In this document: positions 11,001 to 18,050 of the stretch, piece after piece
Layout of the letters: every line of letters begins with the position of its first letter
Position numbering within the stretch: position 1 is the stretch's first letter
Source: Andalucia godoyi
Lineage: Eukaryota; Discoba; Jakobea; Jakobida; Andaluciidae
Length of the DNA stretch: 64,000 nucleotides
Assembly (NCBI GenBank): GCA_009859145.1
Contig: VRVR01000003.1
Span: 469,121-533,120 of the forward strand
Direction: 5' to 3'
Notes under the pieces: generated by a model
Seen by the model: the letters and a program-made list of their open reading frames with translations, nothing else
Told to the model about the DNA's origin: nothing
Databases searched by the model: none
Translations under genes and position numbers: made by a program

Positions 11001-12692
11001 AGTCGTCCCAAACGACCCAAACGGTTTCTGCTCGGCAGTGGTCCCGAACGACAATGCTGGTTTCTGTTCGGCAGTCGTCCCAAACGACAATGCTGGTTTC
11101 TGCTCGGCAGTGGTCCCAAACGACAATGCTGGCTCTTGCTGCTGTTGCCCAAAACTGACACTAGCAGGACTCTGCTCAACTGCCGGAACTGCAGGAAGAG
11201 CAGCACGAGACAGATTCTGGTAGTTGCCCGCGGTCTTCTTCGCTTCCTCCGATTCCGATTGCAGCGGCTCCAGTGTTGCTATTCTAGAAGAAATCGTGTT
11301 TAGTAAAGCATCTGAAGAAGCAGAAGGTGAATGGTCCAGTGCGTCCAGTGACGCTGATCCTGAAGAAAGTTTCAGAATAGAAGACCCCACGGTAGAAGTG
11401 CACAGCATTCCAGGAGACCAATGAAGCGTCGGGGCCATCTTCCGCAGAATCAAAGACATGTTCAGCCATTCTTCTTGTTCTTCTTGAGAGAACTTGCAAA
11501 TGACAGCCCAGGATCGAATTGTCCCGGATGCACACAGAGCCAAAAAGAAAGGCTGCGGAGGTCGGGACGCATCCTCATCTTGCATTGGAGGGAACTCAAA
11601 TTGAGACGTTAAATCCAAGCAACAACTCTTCAAGGGATCTGCAACATCGTCTGCAAAGAACCCAATTTCTTCATCATCCTCTTTTCCAATGATTCTCTTG
11701 ATCGTCCCGTCGGCAACGCGCATATAAGACATTCTGGAAAGATTTGGAAGACCAACAAAGATAAATCCAAAAGGCGGGAGAAAACTGATCACCGGGACGA
11801 ATGGTCGAACCACTCTCGCTCCGTCCACCTTGTCAAATCCTTCGACAAAATCGTAAATATCAAATAACATGTTACCGTCAACGGAAAACGTTCCATCAGG
11901 ATGCAAATCAAATGACGCCAATTGCGGTGCGTATTCAAGCTCGTCGTCATCATCGAATGCCCACGCAAGTGACAGCAAAACCAATGACCTTGTGACGAAA
12001 TAAACATGGAATACAAAGGATGGCTCAGCTTCAAATGACAAGGAAGCAGAGTCGATCATTTCGCCAGAGCTGTTCAGCATAAACAAACGGTTTGAAGACG
12101 ATACTGCTACCAACCGTCCGTCGAGTCCCGAAATGCCCACAATTTTCTCTGAATTTTCAATCTGGGGCAGCTGCATTACCGTGTATGTCTTCCCACTCGC
12201 GGTCCCTCGAAGAACACCATCCTCGTTCGATACAACGAAAAACACGTCATCCGATGACCATGTTGCAGTTGTAATCCTCGACGCTGCAACATCAAATTGA
12301 TATTCAGGAACAAGACCACCGCCAAGCACAAGCGTATCCACAGAAAACACAGCAACAGAATGCTCGCAAAAGAGAAGAATCCGAGACTCAGAAGGAGAGA
12401 TGATGAATGATTCCAACCGGTTTGAATCCGTGCATCCCATTGAAGCAAGCTTCTCTAAAACACTTGGCTGGTTGAATGCGCTTGATTTTGCTGTGGAAAA
12501 CACGTCAATTCCTTGCGAACTGCACGTCAAAAGCACAGATCGAGACTGCAGAACACCCATTACTTGGGTGCCGCGAATTCGAGGGCATGCGACGGGCGCT
12601 GTTCGACATTCTGCCAGCGATTTGTGCTTCACAGCTTTCCATCGAGGTTCTGGTACTTCTGATTTTGAGTCGCGTAGCACAAACTTCTTCAT
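8049..12692 (-). CDS. NUP214: FG nucleoporin, Nup214/Nup159-like
   Basis: This 1,547-residue protein starts at the ATG at 12692 (MKKFVLRDSKSE); the frame extends upstream only through low-complexity Phe/Leu codons of a purine tract. Layout: an N-terminal beta-propeller-like region (about 30-430); an array of 13 SFGTTAEQKP repeats (about 515-675); a central coiled coil (about 690-880, LEGRLQELEDLLRKRE); four 30-residue repeats carrying AAFGQPEKKPALELSG (about 1165-1280); and a C-terminal FG/SxFG-rich tail (GFGQQPSAFGQQPS-type) to the end. The order propeller, coiled coil, FG tail is that of Nup214/Nup159, which sits on the cytoplasmic face of the pore and recruits the mRNA export helicase Dbp5/DDX19. 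Propeller identity is by position and pattern, so another FG nucleoporin is possible. Confidence 0.75.
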   Translation of the reverse strand: MKKFVLRDSKSEVPEPRWKAVKHKSLAECRTAPVACPRIRGTQVMGVLQSRSVLLTCSSQGIDVFSTAKSSAFNQPSVLEKLASMGCTDSNRLESFIISPSESRILLFCEHSVAVFSVDTLVLGGGLVPEYQFDVAASRITTATWSSDDVFFVVSNEDGVLRGTASGKTYTVMQLPQIENSEKIVGISGLDGRLVAVSSSNRLFMLNSSGEMIDSASLSFEAEPSFVFHVYFVTRSLVLLSLAWAFDDDDELEYAPQLASFDLHPDGTFSVDGNMLFDIYDFVEGFDKVDGARVVRPFVPVISFLPPFGFIFVGLPNLSRMSYMRVADGTIKRIIGKEDDEEIGFFADDVADPLKSCCLDLTSQFEFPPMQDEDASRPPQPFFLALCASGTIRSWAVICKFSQEEQEEWLNMSLILRKMAPTLHWSPGMLCTSTVGSSILKLSSGSASLDALDHSPSASSDALLNTISSRIATLEPLQSESEEAKKTAGNYQNLSRAALPAVPAVEQSPASVSFGQQQQEPALSFGTTAEQKPALSFGTTAEQKPALSFGTTAEQKPFGSFGTTAEQKPALSFGTTAEQKPALSFGTTAEQKPFGSFGTTAEQKPALSFGTTAEQKPALSFGTTAEQKPFGSFGTTAEQKPFGSFGTTAEQKPALSFGTTAEQKPALSLGTTAEQKPLPSFAASTSSSRKTEKPSSQSVSAPQHVKISPGFEACKTAAAEFGRAFGSTPRDLENIVDAFISNGLQLIHDTRVKCEAELREHQLSYANVSGENMGPLRASSVEDLEGRLQELEDLLRKREAPRVSSLRIRASSFSSAEHAFVDDSLRLTERVSCLRTLINEIFVELELCCPANDALSLQRKEDKIARLYRIAQDRFSSSRNMLDYVKELKIRVDKLWQARQKAASIRGKTRYGLPDLSLLNLHASSPSRATFSPGQISKVDRIAATVGRAAGADLPPARTRWRRLDSVQQIVQSSPSIVIAKVSQQMMPLQPTGSSKQANVSSSIVTGGKMEDTNSDSHSASQKRQQTSLSLRSASTAGAGPIGPQKQSVEGSNMLGTKSPAPQFLKSTATDTQPQQTNAIAESSKIPTTLTTNSVFSFPSKPDASGGAIATETTSSGTGSKIASEFTQGKKDHFSAPSVVNSSQISGETLLPKNPSADSSVFSAFTFPQPAAFGQPEKKPALELSGAKKDAPASLSFAQPAAFGQPEKKPALELSGAKKDAPASLSFAQPAAFGQPEKKPALELSGAKKDAPASLSFAQPAAFGQPEKKPALELSGAKKDSVASNHADTQATGLSAPGFALGLSLHTDLQPLASGQGLGAGNAFAQTSSFGFGAPSLPPKQVESPFQNSSGQNVLQPSSFSAFGQGSSLSSVSNSGFGSGAAAFGAPPAVPSGASSATGSSSLSGFAAGPQPSAFGSSGFGGPAKIGRSSNPFGPVSSAPTNNTTSTAVAAGAGFASFAANPGFSGSGNAFLQASGNSSIPASGSQSGTFGQQSNAFGQQPSAFGQQPSGFGQQPSQPSSFGTGFSAFGTQGGFGSQQPSGSGGFGR
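8848..9190 (-). repeat. Coding tandem repeat, four copies of 90 bp
   Basis: The block tcgccccggaaagctcaaga recurs at 8861, 8951, 9041 and 9131, an exact 90-bp period, with very few differences between copies. Each unit encodes 30 residues with one FGQ. The near-identity implies recent expansion or gene conversion. Confidence 0.95.
10663..11134 (-). repeat. Coding tandem repeat, 13 copies of 36 bp
   Basis: Each unit encodes 12 residues, SFGTTAEQKP plus a two-residue linker that is AL or FG. The linkers run AL, AL, FG, AL, AL, FG, AL, AL, FG, FG, AL, AL, so the array has a higher-order period of three units (108 bp). The multiple-of-three period makes other frames look like long ORFs. Confidence 0.9.
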
Positions 12693-13159
12693 CGAATAGA
12701 TCGTATCTGAATGTAAATTTAGCAAGAAAGTCTTCTTTTTCTCCCTAGCGACCAAAACAAATAATAACGCAAATGAAAAATGAAAAATGAAAAATGAAAA
12801 AAGAAGAAGAAAAATGAAGAGAAAAAAAAAATGAAGAGAAAATGAGAATAAAGGCAAAACAGCGCGAGGAATGCCCAACTTGCCACGATGCTTTTTGGAT
12901 TCCAGACATCAAACTACGATCGCCGCCGCAGTGATGACCTCACATGAGGCCGAAATGGGGGAAGTGTGCGCTGTACGGACTCAACTAGTCACAAGCTTAA
13001 CGGAAACAGAATCATCACATTTTATTAAAATTCAACATGTTACTTTTCATTAATTTACTTTTGTGGGTTTCCTTCTGTTCATATTTCACGCAGCGTGTTT
13101 CTAGTCACAGCAGTGTGTCGATCTTTTTTCCTCACCCCACCCAAAAAAGAGGAGGAATT
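12693..13159. promoter_or_regulatory. Divergent promoter region with a purine tract
   Basis: The 467-nt gap between the nucleoporin and the next plus-strand gene includes gaaaaat-type repeats and A/G-rich DNA at about 12770-12855. No gene is seen. Confidence 0.4.
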
Positions 13160-15619
13160 ATGGGTGCTGATTATGGAGATTCCGGTCTCGGCTCCGGTTC
13201 CGGCGGCACTTGGACGTCTGCAAATGCTCTTCAAAACGATCCTTATTTCTCGAGCACCGTTTCGTCCTCTGTGAATCGAAATCCAGCAGCCCATGAGTCG
13301 TCTGACAGTCTGCTCTCTCTAGCGGCGTCCTCTGCAACAAGCCGGAAAGGACATGTTCTTGGGGATCAGTTCGTTTCCAAAACACAGCTCAAGACAGCAA
13401 AGGATTTTATAAAGGCGTTGGAAAAGCCAGGTTCGCAGCCGGCTCCGTCTCTCAACTCCATTCAGTCGTCTAAATGGGAGAAGGCCGCGAAGCTTGCGAG
13501 TCTGGCTGCGAAGCAAGGTGTTGTGATGGGGGCTGCTCCAAAGCCGATGCCGGTGATTCGGGACGATGATGAGACCTCGGATAAAGGATGGGGCGATCTG
13601 TCATCGGGTGAAGAAGATCGGGAGAATCGAAAGATTCAAGAAAAAGTGATCAATTCGTTCAAGAGGTCCGCGAACAACAGCATTATGGGGACATCGGGAG
13701 CCGCGGGACATGTACTTTCAAAATCGACTTCGCATGGCGGCGGGTCTGCGACTGCGTCGAATGTTTCCACTGCGGAGTCGCTGAGTGCTTCGGAGCCCAA
13801 GAAGGCGACTTCATCGATGTGGAAAAACGCTGCGGAGCTTGCAAAACTGTCTGCCAAATACGGAGTCATAACTGCGGGACCAAGATCTCCGTCAACCGTG
13901 GAGTCTTCTCTGTCCATTGAGGACAGCAAAGATTGGGGGGACGTTGACTCGTCGTCTGACCAAAGTGACACGCAGCCCAAGCTAAAAATGGTTGTTGCAA
14001 AGGGTGACTGGGATGATTCCGAAGAAGATGAGGTGTCTGGGGGAAAGCCCTCTCCGGTCCCCGTTGTAGCAGGTAGCGCTGGAACAGGAAAATCGAACAT
14101 TGCAGCCATGCTTCCGTCTTCCATTCTGTCCCAATTCAATGTCCAGTCGATCAAAAGCCTTGATTCCCGAGAGTCTTCTCCCGTGGTTGCAAACAAGAGT
14201 TCAAGCTCGTCCTCGGGTATGGCATTCAGTCAACAGCCGGTCGATATCAGCGTTGATAGCAGCGCAAAGGATTGGGGAGATTCATCCGTTGAATCCGATG
14301 TCGAAATGATCACCACTCAAGCTGTGCTTTCCCAGAAAAGGGAGGCCAAGAACGATTTCGATCAACCTTCAATCCCGAGAGTCCGTCAAGATCAAAATTG
14401 GACGTCTCCACAGATATCTCATATTGCGGAGAAAACAGAGCCACAGCCAGGAAGCAAGCAGCCAGTTGCACGCCCGTCGCTTGTGGCTTCCATTGCTTCC
14501 AAAACCGCCGAAAACACATCGGGGCTCTCCAGTTCTCAAAAGAGCGCGTCTGAATCTGGAAATCTGTTTTCGTCCACCAAAACAGTCATTCACCGCCCGA
14601 TTTTCCCTGCAGCACCTGCGCGAACATCTCCTTCACCCAGGCCCTCCTCTCCTGTATCTGTCCGAACACCCTCAACGGCCCCAATGGATGAAGAATCCGT
14701 CGAGGAGATTGTCTCAGAAGTCGGAGAATCTGTGAATCATTCCCGCATGAACGCGCAGTATGAGGATGATGGCAGTATCCGCAGCTTGCGACAGTCACAA
14801 AAATCCTTCTTGGGACTAGATAAGCAACAGGATCGCTCCGATGTTGACAGTGAGAGCCTATCGCACTCACAGAATTATGAACAGGATTTTGAGTCCTTTG
14901 CTTCGGGAAGTGAAAAGTCTCCAGCAGCGATCGGCATTCCCGCTCTGCGCCTGTCGAATGCCAATCTTGCGATGGAGGACAGGCGGCATAGTACGGCATC
15001 CACGCTTCCTGGGTCCGCGCCGTCTTCTGCGCGTCGCTCCCATCGAAAAGAAAAGTCGTCTTTTCGTCCTGCTGTCGACAAGATCGATGGAATGGAAATG
15101 TTTGAGCGTCTAGTCGAGGAAATGAGGCACCATCTGGAAAATCCGACGGTCTCTCCCGCGTCTCTTGCATCGCGCCATTATGGGCAGGATATGTTGTCGC
15201 AGTCTTTGCTGCAGAAAGATGTGCTGCGGAATATGGCGTTCCAGGTGCCGGTAATGATCGCTTCCCACACAATGTTCGACATGCAGATCCAGTCCCTGCG
15301 TCGAGATTACGAAAATTTGAAACGAAGATATGCCGAGGATCTCATGTCCGAGCTTCTGACTTCCAAGAAATCCAAATCGCGCTCACGAAAGGAAGAGCCT
15401 GCCTACACTTCGTACGACAAGACGATGAAATTTCTGAAACGAAACAAGCCAAAAGTCCTAAGCTGGAAAGAAGCTGTTCGTCTTGTGGAAGATGAAGACC
15501 CTTCGCTCAAACAGGTCCCTCTCACCGTCCGCTGCCCCTCCTCCTCCTCCTCCTCCTTCACCACCTCATCAACAACAACAACAACTTCTAGGAGGCCGCT
15601 GCCACTTATTGCGATATGA
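13160..15619 (+). CDS. Unrecognised Ser-rich protein with WGD-acidic motifs
   Basis: The ATG at 13160 (MGADYGDSGLG) gives an 819-residue protein. The frame is open further upstream to another ATG at 13037, which would add a hydrophobic leader, but the rest looks intracellular. It contains two copies of a helical segment (SSKWEKAAKLASLAAKQGVV and SSMWKNAAELAKLSAKYGVI) and four acidic Trp motifs (KGWGDLSSGEED, KDWGDVDSSSD, KGDWDDSEEDE, KDWGDSSVESD). A C-terminal helical region contains LRRDYENLKRRYAEDL. No family is recognised. The last residues, PLPLIAI, and the stop codon come from a repeat shared with the 3' end of the PAP2 gene at 51 kb, so the native C-terminus was probably replaced by a mobile-element end. 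Confidence 0.7.
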   Translation: MGADYGDSGLGSGSGGTWTSANALQNDPYFSSTVSSSVNRNPAAHESSDSLLSLAASSATSRKGHVLGDQFVSKTQLKTAKDFIKALEKPGSQPAPSLNSIQSSKWEKAAKLASLAAKQGVVMGAAPKPMPVIRDDDETSDKGWGDLSSGEEDRENRKIQEKVINSFKRSANNSIMGTSGAAGHVLSKSTSHGGGSATASNVSTAESLSASEPKKATSSMWKNAAELAKLSAKYGVITAGPRSPSTVESSLSIEDSKDWGDVDSSSDQSDTQPKLKMVVAKGDWDDSEEDEVSGGKPSPVPVVAGSAGTGKSNIAAMLPSSILSQFNVQSIKSLDSRESSPVVANKSSSSSSGMAFSQQPVDISVDSSAKDWGDSSVESDVEMITTQAVLSQKREAKNDFDQPSIPRVRQDQNWTSPQISHIAEKTEPQPGSKQPVARPSLVASIASKTAENTSGLSSSQKSASESGNLFSSTKTVIHRPIFPAAPARTSPSPRPSSPVSVRTPSTAPMDEESVEEIVSEVGESVNHSRMNAQYEDDGSIRSLRQSQKSFLGLDKQQDRSDVDSESLSHSQNYEQDFESFASGSEKSPAAIGIPALRLSNANLAMEDRRHSTASTLPGSAPSSARRSHRKEKSSFRPAVDKIDGMEMFERLVEEMRHHLENPTVSPASLASRHYGQDMLSQSLLQKDVLRNMAFQVPVMIASHTMFDMQIQSLRRDYENLKRRYAEDLMSELLTSKKSKSRSRKEEPAYTSYDKTMKFLKRNKPKVLSWKEAVRLVEDEDPSLKQVPLTVRCPSSSSSSFTTSSTTTTTSRRPLPLIAI

Positions 15620-15773
15620 TGAAGCAATCTAAAGCGCACGTAAAAACAAAAAAAAAACACTGCAACGCGCCATGCGCATGCGTTTGCTATCTTAGCAACT
15701 CCGTCACACGATGCCCGATTTGTTTCGCCCCATTATGATCATGAAATCCCTATAAACACGCAGCCGCGTTGCA
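15596..15773 (+). mobile_element. Solo left end of a Fanzor-type element (copy A)
   Basis: About 178 bp here is closely similar to 51350-51539. Both start ccgctgccacttattgcgat, share cacacgatgcccgatt and catgaaatccctata, and end at ccgcgttgca. In the second copy this is followed by a Fanzor fragment, so the block is interpreted as the 5' end and promoter of that element. Here the similarity stops at about 15773 and no RuvC-I fragment follows on this strand. The repeat is direct observation; the element assignment is inference. Confidence 0.6.
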
Positions 15774-16177
15774 CTATGCATGTTGTTGGGTTGCAGCATT
15801 GATTATGGGTGATCAGCAATGATCATCCGTGGTTAGTGAACAATGCTGGCGTAGCTCTCGCGTCTGTACAGTAATATCCGCATAACCTGTATCTGATGTA
15901 ATACATCCCGTCGAGAAAACCCGAAAGTCCGAAAGCCTCGGATTTCCGCCCGAATTGCGTTTTCTCGCCCAATGGGAAAGCTGCTCCGCAACCTCTTTTG
16001 TTCGTTCTTCGTCGTCCGTATTTTTCACTATTGTTCATGTTCGTTTTTATTTTATTTATTCATTATACATATTTTTTATTTTGTTGAATTGATTATCCGT
16101 ATAATTCTTCTCCCGCCCCTTTCCTGGTCTGTGTGTCTTTTTTGTACTGTTGGATACCAACAAAAAAGGGTTGTTGA
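15774..16177. other. Gap, possible degraded element DNA
   Basis: No gene is seen on the plus strand. On minus, 15813-15960 translates with GMYYIRYRLCGYY, reminiscent of the YRLC segment after RuvC-I in Fanzor proteins, but the match is weak. The last 170 bp are T-rich and probably form the promoter of the DsbA-like gene. Confidence 0.3.
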
Positions 16178-16822
16178 ATGCGGCCGTCTCTGTTGTTTGC
16201 ATTCTTTGCAGCAGCTGCATTGGTGTGCACTGCGCTTGCCATGGACTCGAACCAGCAGCCAATTCCTGCAAAGTACGGTTCGTCGACGATTGGGAATCCT
16301 GCAGCGCCTCTTATTCTTGAGATGCACGGAGACTTGCTGTGTCCGGACTGCCGCGATGCATGGCTCAATGTTATTTCTGTTCTTGTGAATGAGTATGCAC
16401 CGAAGAACCAGCTCTTCTTTGTCTATCACGTCACTCCGCTGCCGTTCCACACGTGGTCGCATACCGCTGCGTGGGCTGCCTACACGTGCGAGGCGGTCAA
16501 GCCCGGTGTATTTCATGACTTTGCCGATGCCGTCTATGCAGTGCAGGACTCGTTCTCGAACAATGCCACGGCTGCCATGAACGTCGGACAAGTGGTTTCG
16601 ATGCTTGGTGCGGTCTGCAACCAGTTTGGAGTGTCGACTGCAGACTTCATGTCTGAATTCAAGAACCCTGCACATGATATGCAGGCCCGCGTGTCGTGGA
16701 AGGTTGGAATGGCAAGAGGCGTCTTCGGAACTCCAATGTTCTTTTTGAATGGAGTGCGCGTTTTGGACCAAGACTTTGTTCTCCAGGACTGGAGAAACCT
16801 CCTTGACTCACTTCTCAACTAG
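16178..16822 (+). CDS. Secreted DsbA-like thioredoxin-fold protein
   Basis: This 214-residue protein has a clear signal peptide (MRPSLLFAFFAAAALVCTALA). The thioredoxin-fold active site C55-P-D-C58 sits right after a strand (LILEMHGDLLCPDC), a long helical insertion follows, and the cis-Pro loop GTPMFFLNGV lies near residue 190. That order (CxxC, helical domain, TP-motif) is the DSBA/thioredoxin_4 arrangement. It probably forms or isomerises disulfides in the secretory pathway or extracellularly. CPDC is not the classic CPHC of E. coli DsbA, so the redox potential may differ. There is no ER-retention KDEL at the C-terminus (ends DSLLN), which favours secretion or a vacuolar location. Specific substrates cannot be inferred. 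Confidence 0.8.
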   Translation: MRPSLLFAFFAAAALVCTALAMDSNQQPIPAKYGSSTIGNPAAPLILEMHGDLLCPDCRDAWLNVISVLVNEYAPKNQLFFVYHVTPLPFHTWSHTAAWAAYTCEAVKPGVFHDFADAVYAVQDSFSNNATAAMNVGQVVSMLGAVCNQFGVSTADFMSEFKNPAHDMQARVSWKVGMARGVFGTPMFFLNGVRVLDQDFVLQDWRNLLDSLLN

Positions 16823-18050
16823 TTCTCCACACACACTCTCGTCATCCTCTGACTTCCTGCCTGCCCCTTCGCAGTCTGTTTGACTCTCGATCGCCCATTC
16901 CACACGATACGCCCAACAATCAAGAAGATTCGCAGCAGTATCATGGAATAGTAAAAAAACGAAGAAAATTCTTGGCGCATACATGTTAAGTCTTGGATGC
17001 ACCTCTGGCCATCTCTCCCAAGTACAAATCTCCATCGTACCTGCACCATAGTCCAACGGCCACCGACAGGCTTGTCCGTGCTGAAGTTGCACTCGGTCCT
17101 TCTTCTGCTGTAAACGCAGTTCCGGGATGCTGCTAAAAACCAATAATAAAAAATAATAAAAAGAGTCCAACAATGCCAATGCCTGCATTATACCCTGAAC
17201 ATGCATATCTACGAATAGACATGCATATTCAATCCTGCATCCCGTTGCCGGGAAGGGGATCGGCCCCAACACGCCTCACGGCGTTCTTCAGATAAATGTT
17301 CCGCGCTCCGTTCCCAATCTCGATCAATCGGTGAGCCACGTTCTCGGCGTGACACGGTGTTCCTGAGAAGAGGCGCATTTTGATTCTGACGGCCCTAGCA
17401 GCAGGCGCTTTCGTGTCCGCAGTTGCAGCGATTGATGCAACTGGAGATACGAGGGTAGGAAGAGGCGGTCGGCGTAGTGACACGCGGTCTCTTAGGAGGT
17501 CTGCGGGACCTAGGAGGCCCTGTATCGAGCGGCGTAGGCGCAGGCGAATGCGTCATCCCAGCGCACCCATGCCCATATTTGAATTAAAAAATGAAACCAA
17601 AAAAGTGAAACCAACGAATGATAGAATAGATGGCTATGGATGCTGCGTTAAAGAGTGTCGAAAAAGCGGAGCCTGTGTCACAGGCTGAATTTTGGCCGAG
17701 CGTGCGTAAGCACGGATTCCTGTGAAACCAAATGTGCTCGTGTCGGCCAGTATCGACGGTGTCTGTATGCATGACAATCACGTGTTATTATTCAACGGCG
17801 TTGTGCTTCTGTCCTGCCTTCTTCGTTTGAGATTAAGATAAAGAAGAGCTTGTTGGGGGGTTCTTTGGGTTTTGAGATTTGTCATAAAACACTGATTCTG
17901 AAAGCGCTGCTTTAAAATTGGTTCTAGGCACAAGCCACGTGCTGTGCGCTTCCATAGTCTCGTTACGTTGTTGTCGTTCTGATTATTATCAAAAATTGAT
18001 TAATTTATTATTGTTTCGATTTCTTCACCTTTTCTTCTTCTTCGGGTGCG
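16823..18050. other. 1.2-kb gene-poor region with a Fanzor tail relic
   Basis: Short ORFs here show no domain or codon pattern that suggests a gene. The recognisable content is the minus-strand Fanzor-like tail at 17229-17352. The final 250 nt before 18051 are T-rich and probably belong to the promoter of the tubby-like gene. Confidence 0.4.
17229..17352 (-). pseudogene. Decayed Fanzor/TnpB C-terminal tail (relic 2)
   Basis: On the minus strand the frame ends GNGARNIYLKNAVRRVGADP then PLPGNGMQD and a stop at 17229. Immediately upstream, one base out of frame, gatcgagat (17325-17317) encodes Asp-Arg-Asp. Together this gives DRD-x-NGARNI, the shape of the RuvC-III motif of TnpB/Fanzor nucleases (DRDxNAAxNI), broken by a one-base insertion. 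The rest of the nuclease is absent. The tail resembles those at 38.9 kb and 43.4 kb, which supports a common origin. Confidence 0.55.

Noticed and set aside
10489-11223. Plus-strand ORFs with regular FCSAVVPND-type repeats
   Set aside because: These are antisense readings of the 36-bp coding repeat of the nucleoporin; a period divisible by three keeps all frames open.
13037-13159. Upstream start adding a hydrophobic leader to the unknown gene
   Set aside because: The leader is mostly from T-rich promoter DNA, while the rest of the protein looks intracellular and disordered.
16808-17272. 154-codon minus-strand ORF downstream of the Fanzor tail
   Set aside because: Low similarity to anything, no ATG context, mixed composition; regarded as intergenic.
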